From Thermoflexales bacterium (GTDB lineage Bacteria > Chloroflexota > Anaerolineae > B4-G1 > SLSP01): a DNA stretch of 8,349 nucleotides. Numbering within the stretch: the first letter of the stretch is position 1; each line of letters begins with the position of its first letter. The DNA is taken from the NCBI GenBank assembly GCA_015486785.1, contig WFQZ01000023.1, positions 1-8,349 of the forward strand, written 5' to 3'. The notes below the pieces were generated by a model. The model did no database searches. It worked only from the letters and a program-made list of their open reading frames with translations, and had not been told where the DNA came from. The position numbers were made by a program, and so were the translations under genes. Of the stretch, positions 1 through 7,480 are shown piece after piece.

Positions 1-845
1 ACCGTCCAGTCCGTGTCCACGCCGATGATCCAGGCGTTGCCGTGCTCCTTGACCGCTTGCGCGGAGCCAAGGCCTACCGGCCCGGCCACGGGCATGATCA
101 CGTCCGCGCCTTCGGAGAGGAACTCTTCGGCCACGCGGCGGCCATCGTCGGTGGATTCGAAGTTGCCCACGAACACGCCGTTGTTATCCGCCGTGCTCCA
201 GCCCAGCACCTCAACGTTCTTGCCGTTTTGCTGGTTGTAGTACTCCACGCCGCTTTCGAAGCCGACCATGAACGCGGCCACCGGCGGGATGTTGATGCCG
301 CCGAAGGTGGCGACTTTGCCGGTCTTGGAGGCGGCGGCAGCGGTGTACCCGGCCAGGAATCCGGCCTGGTCAATGGAGAAGGTCAGGGCACGCAAATTGT
401 CAATGGGTGGATCGTAGGAGTAGTCCACGATGGCGAAGTTGGTATCGGGGTTGTCCTTGGCGAACTTGGCCGTGTCGTCGGCCAGCAGGAAGCCCACCGT
501 GATGATCAGGTCGGCCTTTTGCTTGATGTACTGGGTGATGTTGGTGGCGTAGTCGGTCTGCTGCTGCGATTCAAGGTAAGAGCCGTCGATGCCCAAATCC
601 TTGATTGCCCGCTCCACGCCCTTCCAGGAGGTGGCGTTGAAGGACTTGTCGTCAATCCCGCCCAGGTCGGAAACCATCCCCACTTTGATCGTGGGCTTGG
701 CCTCTTCCGTCGGGGCCTGGGTTTCCTCGGTCGCCGCTTGAGTTGCCTCTTGCGTCGGGGTGGGAGTCGCCTTTGGCCCGCAGGCCGTCAGCAAGGTACT
801 TAACAAAACTAACACACTTAACCAGGTTAATAGGGTTTTACGCAT
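1..845 (-). CDS. BMP/PnrA-family substrate-binding lipoprotein (3' end outside window)
   Basis: Likely the extracytoplasmic binding protein of a BMP-type ABC importer; characterised members (PnrA/TmpC, BmpA, Med-related) bind purine nucleosides. I translated 281 codons running off the left edge with no stop. Residues 1-21 are a lipoprotein signal peptide with lipobox L-T-A-C (Cys22 lipidated). Residues 24-51 form a Thr/Pro/Glu/Ala-rich linker, and the binding fold starts near Ile53. Family hallmarks are visible: a GMVSDLGGIDDKSFN segment (56-70), a later GFLAGY stretch, GGINIPPVAAFMVGF, and near the edge ADVIMPVAGPVGLG and WIIGVDTD. Family members are usually about 340-360 residues, so 60-80 are missing. 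The ATG at 845 is preceded by GGAGG (856-852) with a 6-nt spacer. The signal-peptide codons are unusually AT-rich (several TTA Leu). It lies downstream of clpC in the same direction. The permease and ATPase genes would be expected to the left; ligand is inferred only from the family. Confidence 0.9.
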   Translation of the reverse strand, partial: MRKTLLTWLSVLVLLSTLLTACGPKATPTPTQEATQAATEETQAPTEEAKPTIKVGMVSDLGGIDDKSFNATSWKGVERAIKDLGIDGSYLESQQQTDYATNITQYIKQKADLIITVGFLLADDTAKFAKDNPDTNFAIVDYSYDPPIDNLRALTFSIDQAGFLAGYTAAAASKTGKVATFGGINIPPVAAFMVGFESGVEYYNQQNGKNVEVLGWSTADNNGVFVGNFESTDDGRRVAEEFLSEGADVIMPVAGPVGLGSAQAVKEHGNAWIIGVDTDWT

Positions 846-901
846 ATCTCTCCTCCGTAAATTGAGATTAAATTTTGGAAAATCTAAAGTTGGGACTGCA
901 A

Positions 902-3388
902 TTATGACTCGTCTTTTGTCGGTTCACCTCCTTTTGAGCTGGGATCGTGCGCCGTGCGGGTCGGTTGGAAGGTCAACTCGCCCTCGCCTAAATCTACGAA
1001 GACGTGCATGCCCTTCTGGAACTCCCCGCGCAGGATACGCACGCTGATCGGGCTTTCCACGTAACGTTGGATGGCGCGTTGCAGAGGCCGCGCTCCGAAC
1101 TGGGGATCGTAGCCTTGCTCCGCCAGCCAACGGCGAGCCGCCGGGGTGAGCGTGAGGCGCAAGCCGTACTCGCGCAGGCGCGTTTGGACTTCCGCCATTT
1201 GCAGGTTGACGATCTTTTCCACATCCTCCGTTTGCAGGGTGTTGAAGATGACGATCTCATCCACGCGGTTGAGGAACTCCGGGCGAAAGGTCTTCTTGAG
1301 CGCGTCCAGGGCGCGGCGATGCCGCTCCTCGTCCTGCTCGTCCGTGCCGCGACTGAAGCCCAAGGCCCCGCCGCGCCGTCCGTACTCCGTGCCCACGTTG
1401 GAAGTCATCACCACCACGGTGTTGCGAAAGTCCACCACGTGCCCTTGCCCGTCGGTCAAGCGGCCTTCATCCAGAATCTGCAAGAGCGAGTTCCACACGT
1501 CCGGATGCGCCTTTTCGATCTCGTCGAAGAGCACGACTTGATAGGGACGGCGGCGCACCGATTCCGAAAGTTGCCCGCCCTGATCGTACCCCACGTAGCC
1601 GGGGGGCGAGCCGAACAGCCGCGAGGTGGTGAAGGCTTCGCGGTACTCGCTCATGTCAATGCGCAAGAGCGCGTCCTCGTCGTCGAACAGGAAGGCCGCC
1701 AGGGCCTTGGCCGTCTCCGTCTTCCCCACGCCGGACGAGCCGAGGAACAGGAAGCTGCCGATGGGCCGACGCGGATTCTTCAGCCCGGCACGGGCACGGC
1801 GGATCGCGTCCGCGATCACGTGCAACGCCTCATCTTGCCCGATGATCCGCTCGCGCAAAGCGTCTTCCATCCGCAACAGCTTCTCGGCCTCCGTTTCCAT
1901 CACCTGGGAGACCGGGATGCCGGTCCACGAGGCGATCACCTCGGCGATGTCTTCGGCGTCCACCGTCTCATCCAACTGATTGCGGGAGAGCCAGGCTTCC
2001 CGCTTGCTGTTGAATTCCTCCTCCAGGCGCAGCCGCTCCACCTTCAACTCTGCGGCGCGGGCGTAATCCCGCGAGGTCCCGGCGATCTCTTCTTCGGCCC
2101 GCAGGCGGTTCAGGCGGGCTTCCATCTCTTTCAAGTCCGGCGGCAGGGTATAGAGAGCGACGCGCAGCTTGGCCGAGGCTTCATCCATCAGATCAATGGC
2201 CTTGTCGGGCAAGTGGCGGTCGGAGACGTAGCGATGCGAGAGTTGCGCGGCGGCCACCAACGCATCATCGGAGATGGAAACTTTGTGATGGGCTTCGTAA
2301 CGGTCACGCAGCCCTTGCAACATAGCGATAGTGTCGGATACGGTCGGCTCTTCCACGTAGATGGGCGCGAATCGCCGCTCCAATGCGCCGTCTTTTTCAA
2401 TGTACTGGCGGTACTCATCCAAGGTCGTCGCCCCGATACATTGCAGTTCGCCCCGCGCCAAGGCCGGTTTGATCATATTTGAAGCATCCAGCGAGCCAAC
2501 GGCGTTTCCCGCGCCCACAACCGTGTGCAATTCGTCAATGAACAAGATGTTTTCGCCCTCGGTGCGCTGCACTTCTTCCAAGATGCCCTTGAGTCGTTCC
2601 TCAAACTCGCCCCGGAAGCGCGTTCCGGCGACCAAGCTGCCCATATCCAGCAGCAACACCCGCTTGCCTTTGAGGATTTCGGGCACATCGTCGCCGGCGA
2701 TCTTCTGCGCCAGCCCTTCGACGATGGCCGTCTTGCCCACGCCCGGCTCCCCGATGAGCACCGGGTTGTTCTTGGTGCGCCGCACCAGGATTTGAATCAC
2801 CCGCTGGATTTCCTCGTCCCGCCCGATGACCGGGTCGAGTTTGTTCTCGCGTGCCATCTGGGTCATATCGCGGCAAAAGCGGTCCAACATCCGGTGTTGG
2901 GAAAGGTCGGATTGCACCGAGGTGACGTGCTTACCGCCGCGCACTTTTTCGACCACCTCCAACGTGCGCTCGGTGGTGATCCCGTGCCCTTTGAGGAAGC
3001 GGGCCACGGAGGTGTTGTGCTCGCGGGTGATCGCCAGGAAGATATGCTCCACAGCGATGTACTCGTCCTTCATCTTAGTAGATTCTTCCTGGGCCATATC
3101 CAGCACCCGCTTGACGCGCGGCGTGATGAAGACCTGCTGGCCGCCTCGCGCCCCGTAGATGCCCGGACGAGAGCCTTGGCGTAGCAGGCGATCCAGTTCA
3201 TCGGTTAGCGTCTGCACCTCTAACCCCATCTCTTTGAGCAGCAACGGCACCGTGCCGTCTTCTTGCTGTGCCAAGGCCATCAACAGATGTTCTACATCAA
3301 CTTGACTGTGCCCGTAACGAGTCATCAGCTCCACTGCCCGCTGGGCAGCTTCTTGGGCACGTTCGGTAAAGCGGTCAAAACGCATCAT
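902..3388 (-). CDS. clpC: ClpC-type AAA+ unfoldase, ATPase subunit of Clp protease
   Basis: A cytoplasmic HSP100 unfoldase of 828 residues (ClpC family usually 810-850) that should thread substrates into ClpP. Order of parts: N-domain with two Clp-N repeats (about 5-150); NBD1 with Walker A GEPGVGKT (213-220), pore loop around F258 (T-R-F-R-G, where Y is usual), Walker B ILFIDE (281-286) and an RRF arginine finger near 338-340; a short coiled-coil middle domain with UVR-like sequence (about 418-465); NBD2 with Walker A GSSGVGKT (550-557), pore loop GYVG (597-600), Walker B VVLFDE (618-623) and sensor-2 GAR (765-767). An L-G-F tripeptide (676-678) occupies the ClpP-docking loop, and the middle domain is short; both argue for ClpC and against ClpB. 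The polar C-terminal tail (about 810-828) is unremarkable. First ATG chosen: GGAGG at 3404-3400 lies 11 nt upstream; the adjacent second ATG (3385) would be 14 nt away. It is divergent from the ABC operon. Confidence 0.95.
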   Translation of the reverse strand: MMRFDRFTERAQEAAQRAVELMTRYGHSQVDVEHLLMALAQQEDGTVPLLLKEMGLEVQTLTDELDRLLRQGSRPGIYGARGGQQVFITPRVKRVLDMAQEESTKMKDEYIAVEHIFLAITREHNTSVARFLKGHGITTERTLEVVEKVRGGKHVTSVQSDLSQHRMLDRFCRDMTQMARENKLDPVIGRDEEIQRVIQILVRRTKNNPVLIGEPGVGKTAIVEGLAQKIAGDDVPEILKGKRVLLLDMGSLVAGTRFRGEFEERLKGILEEVQRTEGENILFIDELHTVVGAGNAVGSLDASNMIKPALARGELQCIGATTLDEYRQYIEKDGALERRFAPIYVEEPTVSDTIAMLQGLRDRYEAHHKVSISDDALVAAAQLSHRYVSDRHLPDKAIDLMDEASAKLRVALYTLPPDLKEMEARLNRLRAEEEIAGTSRDYARAAELKVERLRLEEEFNSKREAWLSRNQLDETVDAEDIAEVIASWTGIPVSQVMETEAEKLLRMEDALRERIIGQDEALHVIADAIRRARAGLKNPRRPIGSFLFLGSSGVGKTETAKALAAFLFDDEDALLRIDMSEYREAFTTSRLFGSPPGYVGYDQGGQLSESVRRRPYQVVLFDEIEKAHPDVWNSLLQILDEGRLTDGQGHVVDFRNTVVVMTSNVGTEYGRRGGALGFSRGTDEQDEERHRRALDALKKTFRPEFLNRVDEIVIFNTLQTEDVEKIVNLQMAEVQTRLREYGLRLTLTPAARRWLAEQGYDPQFGARPLQRAIQRYVESPISVRILRGEFQKGMHVFVDLGEGELTFQPTRTAHDPSSKGGEPTKDES

Positions 3389-3414
3389 AATTGGCTTTGC
3401 CTCCGTAGACGCTG

Positions 3415-3443
3415 ATTATACAGTGTCTGAACAAAAATGCGAA
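3415..3443 (-). promoter_or_regulatory. Sigma70-like promoter for clpC
   Basis: Read on the minus strand, a perfect TATAAT (3420-3415) lies 17 bp after TTCGCA (3443-3438), which matches the TTGACA consensus at 4 of 6 positions. Transcription would begin near 3408, giving a leader of about 20 nt that still contains the GGAGG at 3404-3400. I see no CIRCE element or CtsR box, so heat-shock control by HrcA or CtsR is not supported. Confidence 0.65.
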
Positions 3444-3468
3444 ACTGGCCGCCCCGCCAAAACGCGCC

Positions 3469-3512
3469 CTTAAACTTCTCTTAAGGTAGCCACTCGGTTC
3501 TCTTAAAGACGC
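3469..3512 (+). promoter_or_regulatory. Four 11-bp tandem units, candidate response-regulator operator
   Basis: The stretch divides exactly into four 11-bp units: CTTAAACTTCT (3469-3479), CTTAAGGTAGC (3480-3490), CACTCGGTTCT (3491-3501) and CTTAAAGACGC (3502-3512). Units 1, 2 and 4 start with CTTAA, so the cores lie 11 and 22 bp apart on one face of the helix. Direct repeats of 11-bp period are characteristic of OmpR/PhoB-family operators, and TTAA cores occur in the Pho boxes of cyanobacteria and Bacillus. It sits upstream of both divergent genes. The protein that binds it is unknown. Confidence 0.4.
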
Positions 3513-3525
3513 CGAGCGCGTTTTT
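3493..3525 (+). other. Hairpin followed by a T-run, possible attenuator
   Basis: CTCGG (3493-3497) and CCGAG (3512-3516) can pair, with a further TCT/AGA pairing inside (3501-3503 with 3507-3509), followed by GCGC-type sequence and TTTTT (3521-3525). It resembles a weak intrinsic terminator on the plus strand, yet no plus-strand gene ends before it. It overlaps the 11-bp units, so the pairing may be coincidental. It could act only if transcription of the ABC operon starts upstream of 3493. Confidence 0.2.
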
Positions 3526-3540
3526 CTCTAAACTAAGCAA

Positions 3541-3568
3541 TTGGCAGTTCCCTAAACGGTGCAATGAT
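3541..3568 (+). promoter_or_regulatory. Candidate promoter of the ABC operon
   Basis: TTGGCA (3541-3546, 5 of 6 to the -35 consensus) is separated by 16 bp from AATGAT (3563-3568, 4 of 6 to the -10 consensus). Transcription would begin near 3575, just before the AGGAGG at 3586. An alternative is an activator-dependent promoter using TAAACT (3529-3534) as -10, with the 11-bp units replacing a -35 box. Neither is strong. Confidence 0.3.
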
Positions 3569-3585
3569 CCATTTTCAACTTATGC

Positions 3586-3591
3586 AGGAGG
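3586..3591 (+). promoter_or_regulatory. Shine-Dalgarno site fixing the ABC ATPase start
   Basis: AGGAGG with an 8-nt spacer to ATG 3600. The in-frame ATG at 3564 lacks such a site and would add 12 residues ahead of the conserved N-terminus. Confidence 0.85.
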
Positions 3592-3599
3592 CAACGTGG

Positions 3600-4544
3600 A
3601 TGATCAATGTAAGCGAATTGACTAAGTCCTATGGCCCGGTGCAAGCGCTGCGCGGCGTCTCCTTCCACATCGGGGAAGGGGAGATCGTGGGGTTGCTGGG
3701 GCCGAATGGCGCAGGAAAGACCACCATCATCAAAATCCTCACCGGTTATTTGCAGCCGGATGGCGGCACGGCGGAAGTTCACGGGATGGATGTGCTGGAG
3801 CACACCCGCGAGGTGCAGGCGCAGATCGGTTATCTGCCCGAAACCGCGCCGCTTTACCCGGAGCTGACGGTGCAGGCTTACCTGAAGATGATGGCCGACT
3901 TGCGTCAGATTCCCGAAGAAGCACAGTTAGACCGTTTGTCCGAGGCGATTTACGCCACCGGCTTGCAAGAGCACCTGACCCGTCCCATCGGCCAGTTGAG
4001 TAAAGGCTTCCGGCAGCGCGTGGGGCTGGCCCAGGCGATCTTGCACAAGCCCAAGCTGCTGATCCTGGACGAGCCGACGGTGGGGCTGGACCCCACGCAG
4101 ATCGTGGAGATCCGCAACCTCATCCGGCGGCTGGCGAAGACCAGCACGATCCTCTTTTCCACCCACATCCTTTCCGAGGTTGAAGCCCTGTGTGATCGCG
4201 CCATCATCCTGATGAACGGGCGGATCAAGGCCGACGCGCGGCTTTCGGAGCTGGCGGCCACCTCGGACGCGGTGTTGGTGCTGGAGCGGACGCCGGAAGG
4301 TGCGTTGGAGACGCTGCGCGGCCTCAAGGAAGTGCGCGGCGTGGAGCTGTTCCGCTCGCTCGATGGCTACCCCGCGTATCGCGTGCTCGGCGATCCCCAG
4401 CTCAGCGACGGCAACTTGACGCCTCGGCTCTACGCCTTGGCGCGGCAGCACGATTGGCCGGTGCGTGAGCTGCGGCGCGACGTGCGCACCTTGGAGATGG
4501 TCTTCAATCAACTGGCGACGGAGGAAGTCACGGCTGAAAATTGA
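3600..4544 (+). CDS. ABC-2 type transporter ATP-binding protein, GldA-like
   Basis: The 314-residue nucleotide-binding subunit of the ABC system encoded by this operon; it works as a dimer on the cytoplasmic face and powers the adjacent permease. Visible motifs: Walker A GPNGAGKTT (34-42); a Q-loop region IGYLPE (76-81), with E where Q is common, as in many GldA/CcmA-like ATPases; signature LSKGFRQR (133-140), a variant of LSGGQ; Walker B LLILDE (153-158); D-loop GLDP (162-165); H-loop His189 in STHIL. Residues from about 220 form the extra C-terminal domain often found on ABC-2 ATPases. I start at ATG 3600, not the in-frame ATG at 3564, because AGGAGG (3586-3591) sits 8 nt before it and the family begins with M-I-x-V-x-x-L-T-K-x-Y-G. 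The next gene begins 41 bp after the stop. Substrate unknown; the GldA assignment rests on the neighbours as much as on the protein. Confidence 0.93.
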   Translation: MINVSELTKSYGPVQALRGVSFHIGEGEIVGLLGPNGAGKTTIIKILTGYLQPDGGTAEVHGMDVLEHTREVQAQIGYLPETAPLYPELTVQAYLKMMADLRQIPEEAQLDRLSEAIYATGLQEHLTRPIGQLSKGFRQRVGLAQAILHKPKLLILDEPTVGLDPTQIVEIRNLIRRLAKTSTILFSTHILSEVEALCDRAIILMNGRIKADARLSELAATSDAVLVLERTPEGALETLRGLKEVRGVELFRSLDGYPAYRVLGDPQLSDGNLTPRLYALARQHDWPVRELRRDVRTLEMVFNQLATEEVTAEN

Positions 4545-4573
4545 GCCAGACACTCATTCAACCCTATGGATAC

Positions 4574-4577
4574 GAGG
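4574..4577 (+). promoter_or_regulatory. Shine-Dalgarno site fixing the permease fusion start
   Basis: GAGG with an 8-nt spacer to ATG 4586. The upstream TTG at 4541, which overlaps the stop of the ATPase gene, has its nearest purine-rich site (GGAGG, 4520-4524) 16 nt away, too far for efficient use. Confidence 0.65.
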
Positions 4578-4585
4578 CGATAACA

Positions 4586-7480
4586 ATGAAACAAATCTTG
4601 ACAATCACTCGGAAAGAATTACGCGGTTACTTCGGCTCGCCGATGGCCTTGATTTTCATCGGCACGTTTTTGGCGGTGACGCTGTTCTCATTCTTCTGGA
4701 TCAATGCGTTCTTTGGGCGCGACATTGCCGACGTGCGTCCCTTGTTCCGCTCTATGCCGATCCTGCTCATCTTCCTGGTGGCCGCGCTGACGATGCGGCA
4801 ATGGAGCGAGGAGCAGCGCAGCGGCACGCTGGAAATCCTGCTCACCTTGCCGGTGAGCACCACGCAACTGGTGCTGGGCAAGTTCCTGGCCGTGCTGGCC
4901 CTCGTGGCGATTGCGCTGGCGTTGACCATCTTCCTGCCCATCACCGTTTCCTTCCTGGGCAACCTGGATTGGGGGCCGGTGGCCGGTGGGTATCTGGCGG
5001 CGTTGCTGCTGGCCGGAGCTTACACGGCGATGGGGCTGTTCGTGTCTTCCCGCACCGACAATCAGATCGTGGCCCTCATTTCCACGTTGCTGCTGGGCGG
5101 CGTCTTCTACCTGGTGGGCGCATCGGCCTTCACCGGCTTCTTCAGCAACGACGTGGCCGACATCCTGCGGGCTTTGGGGTCCGGCAGCCGCTTTGAAAGC
5201 ATTGAGCGCGGCGTGGTGGACATCCGCGACCTGCTGTACTATCTATCCCTCACCGGCATCTTCCTCACGTTCAACGTGTGGTCGCTCAAAGCCAAGAGCT
5301 GGAGTCAAGGCGAACGCACCCGCCCGCAGCGGTACGCGGTGACGCTCACCTCCGGCTTGCTGATCGCCAACCTGATTTTGGTGAACGTGTGGACTTATCC
5401 GCTGCGCGGCTTGCGCTTGGATATGACCCAGGATCACGAGTACACGCTCTCCCCGGCCACGCGCAAACTGTTGAGCGGGCTGCAAGAGCCGCTGACGATT
5501 CGCGGCTACTTCAGCGAGAAGACCCATCCGCTGCTGGCCCCGCTGGTCCCGCAGATCGTGGACATGCTGGATGAGTACCGCGTGGCCTCCGGCGGCAAGG
5601 TGCATCTGGAGATCGTTGATCCGACGAAGGACCCGGAGAAGGAGGCCGAGGCGAACCAAGTCTACGGCATCCGCCCCACGCCGTTCCAGGTTTCCGGTCG
5701 CTACGAAGCCTCGGTGATCAACTCGTACTTTGACATCCTCATCCTCTACGGCGATCAAAGCAAAGTGCTGGACTTCAACGACTTGATTGAGGTCACGCCG
5801 CGCCACGATGGCTCGCCGGACGTGCATTTGCGCAACCTGGAATACGATCTCACCAGCGCGATCAAAAAGACGGTGTACGGCTTCCAGAATATGGATAGCA
5901 TCCTGGCTTCCCTGCCGGAGCCGGTCAACTTGACGGTCTACATCACGCCGAACACGCTGCCGGACGACTTGAAGGATGTGCCCGACACGATCAACAAGGT
6001 GTTGCAAGACATTGCCGGCAGTTCCAACGGCAAATTCACCTTCACCACCGTTGATCCCACCTCGGCTGATAGCCCCATCAAGCCCAAGGAGCTGTACGAC
6101 ACCTATGGCATCCAGCCGATTCCCATCTCGCTGTTCTCCAACCAGAGCTACTATCTGTACATGGTCTTGGGCAGCGGCCAATCGGCGCAGGTCATCTATC
6201 CCTCCGGCGATATGAGCGAAGCCAGCATCAAGTCCGCGCTTATCTCCGCGCTCAAACGGCTCGCGCCGGGCTTCCTGCAAGTAGTCGGCTTGTGGACGCC
6301 GCCATCCACGCCCACGCAAAACGCGCTGGGGCAGATGCAGCAGCCGTTTTCCACCTGGAAGACGATTGCCAAGTACCTCCAGCAGGAGTACGAAGTCCAG
6401 CAGGTGGACTTGAGCACCGGCTACGTGCCGCCCAACGTGGATGTGTTGGTGGTGGTCGCGCCACAGAACTTGGGCGACAAAGAACTGTACGCCATTGATC
6501 AATACCTGATGCGGGGCGGCTCGGTGATCGTCGCTGCCGGCAACTACGCCATCATGCCCGACCCCTATTCGGGGAACATCGCGGCTCTGCCGGTGAGCGG
6601 CGGCGTGCAACCTCTGCTCGCCAGCTACGGCATCACCGTCACCCAAGCGATGGTGCTTGACCCGCAGAACGAACCGTTCCCCATCCCCGTCACCCGCAAC
6701 GTCAACGGCTTCCAGATGCAAGAGATCACCACGGTCAACTACCCCTTCTTCGTGGATGTGGAGCCGGACGGCATGGCGCACGGCAACCCCATCGTGGCGA
6801 ACATCCCGGCGGTCACGCTGAACTGGGTCTCGCCGATCCAAGTTGACCAACAGAAGAACGCCGCGCGTGAAGTGACGGTCCTGCTGCACTCCACCGACAA
6901 ATCGTGGCTCCAGAGCGACGCCAACATCCAACCGGACTTCGACAAGTACCCCGACCAGGGCTTTGGCGTGCAGGGGACGCCGCAATCCTACAACCTGGCG
7001 GTCGCGGTCCAAGGCAGCTTCGAAAGCTACTTCAAAGATCGCCCCTCGCCCTTTGAAGCCGATCAGCAAGTGCAGAACGATCAGAACCAGAATCAGCCGC
7101 AGGCTCCGCAAGCGGTCGCCGGAACGATCAAGAGTTCCCCTGAAACTGCGCGGCTGGTCGTCATCGGCAGCGGCGAGTTCCTTGACGATATGGTGTTCCA
7201 ACTCTCCTCCGCCCTTTCGCAAGACCGCTATATCAACAGCCTCAAATTCATGCAAAACGCGGTCTCCTGGTCGGTGGAAGATACGGACCTGCTGAACATC
7301 CGTGCCCGTGGCACAACATCGCGGCTGCTCAAGCCGATGGATGAATCACAACAATCCTTCTGGGAAATTCTCAACTACGTCTTGGCCCTGCTTTCGTTGA
7401 TCGTGCTGGGCTTCGTGTGGAGCTACAAACAGCGCAACGAACGGCCAATGCAGTTGGAAGACCCTGAGAAATTCAAGTAG
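4586..7480 (+). CDS. Fused ABC-2 permease and GldG-like auxiliary protein (GldF-GldG fusion)
   Basis: Membrane component of the ABC system, 964 residues, joining two proteins that are separate in Flavobacterium. Residues 1-235 are a GldF-like ABC-2 permease: about six hydrophobic segments (20-40, 52-70, 98-125, 132-153, 160-183, 214-233) and the typical E-E-Q-R-S-G-T-L-E-I-L coupling region (75-85). A seventh helix (about 252-270) starts the GldG part, marked by LDMTQDHEYTLSPATRKLL (278-296). A large extracytoplasmic region follows, then a C-terminal helix (about 928-946) and a short charged tail. The ectodomain has two similar modules (299-433 and 443-563), a segment from about 585 to 653 with VPPNVDVLVVVAPQ and an RGGSVIV strand, and a Q/N-rich linker (827-842). 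ATG 4586 is chosen: GAGG (4574-4577) lies 8 nt upstream and the permease homology begins there. A TTG at 4541 would add 15 unlikely residues. Substrate unknown. Confidence 0.9.
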   Translation: MKQILTITRKELRGYFGSPMALIFIGTFLAVTLFSFFWINAFFGRDIADVRPLFRSMPILLIFLVAALTMRQWSEEQRSGTLEILLTLPVSTTQLVLGKFLAVLALVAIALALTIFLPITVSFLGNLDWGPVAGGYLAALLLAGAYTAMGLFVSSRTDNQIVALISTLLLGGVFYLVGASAFTGFFSNDVADILRALGSGSRFESIERGVVDIRDLLYYLSLTGIFLTFNVWSLKAKSWSQGERTRPQRYAVTLTSGLLIANLILVNVWTYPLRGLRLDMTQDHEYTLSPATRKLLSGLQEPLTIRGYFSEKTHPLLAPLVPQIVDMLDEYRVASGGKVHLEIVDPTKDPEKEAEANQVYGIRPTPFQVSGRYEASVINSYFDILILYGDQSKVLDFNDLIEVTPRHDGSPDVHLRNLEYDLTSAIKKTVYGFQNMDSILASLPEPVNLTVYITPNTLPDDLKDVPDTINKVLQDIAGSSNGKFTFTTVDPTSADSPIKPKELYDTYGIQPIPISLFSNQSYYLYMVLGSGQSAQVIYPSGDMSEASIKSALISALKRLAPGFLQVVGLWTPPSTPTQNALGQMQQPFSTWKTIAKYLQQEYEVQQVDLSTGYVPPNVDVLVVVAPQNLGDKELYAIDQYLMRGGSVIVAAGNYAIMPDPYSGNIAALPVSGGVQPLLASYGITVTQAMVLDPQNEPFPIPVTRNVNGFQMQEITTVNYPFFVDVEPDGMAHGNPIVANIPAVTLNWVSPIQVDQQKNAAREVTVLLHSTDKSWLQSDANIQPDFDKYPDQGFGVQGTPQSYNLAVAVQGSFESYFKDRPSPFEADQQVQNDQNQNQPQAPQAVAGTIKSSPETARLVVIGSGEFLDDMVFQLSSALSQDRYINSLKFMQNAVSWSVEDTDLLNIRARGTTSRLLKPMDESQQSFWEILNYVLALLSLIVLGFVWSYKQRNERPMQLEDPEKFK
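5480..5884 (+). repeat. GldG ectodomain module, copy 1 (protein-level repeat)
   Basis: Residues 299-433 of the permease fusion. Landmarks shared in order with copy 2: L-x-E-P, a YF/YI strand, GK followed by a strand ending in VDPT (345-347 for D-P-T), YGI-x-P-x-P (360-366), YGDQS (388-392), an AIKK-type helix and a final GF. The similarity is at protein level; the DNA is diverged. Confidence 0.7.
5912..6274 (+). repeat. GldG ectodomain module, copy 2 (protein-level repeat)
   Basis: Residues 443-563 of the permease fusion. It repeats the landmarks of copy 1: LPEP (443-446), a VYI strand, NGKF with a strand ending in VDPT (489-492), YGIQPIP (507-513), GSGQSAQVIYP (529-539), a SALISALKR helix and GF (562-563). 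After it the chain continues into the usual later part of GldG. Confidence 0.7.

Noticed and set aside
42..803. Plus-strand open frame (253 codons) opposite the lipoprotein gene
   Set aside because: The minus strand encodes a complete BMP-family N-terminal portion with signal peptide and lipobox; the plus frame has no recognisable features.
1004..2482. Long plus-strand open frame (492 codons) antisense to clpC
   Set aside because: It lies wholly inside a conserved AAA+ gene, its translation resembles no family I recognise, and such frames are common opposite GC-rich genes.
3365..3379. CtsR-like repeat GGTAAAGCGGTCAAA at the start of clpC
   Set aside because: It is coding sequence for the conserved F-D-R-F-T stretch, the repeat spacing is 9 rather than 10 bp, and the first half is imperfect.
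3487..3495. TAGCCACTC resembling half of a CIRCE element
   Set aside because: The half-site is imperfect and no GAGTGCTAA partner follows at the required spacing.
4541..4585. TTG start at 4541 overlapping the stop of the ATPase gene
   Set aside because: Its nearest Shine-Dalgarno-like site is 16 nt away, and the added residues have no permease-like character, whereas ATG 4586 has a properly spaced site.
5243..7255. Very long minus-strand open frame (670 codons) antisense to the permease fusion
   Set aside because: The plus-strand protein has coherent domains and motifs throughout; the minus-strand translation is rich in Arg, His, Val and Gly and low in complexity, typical of a mirror frame.
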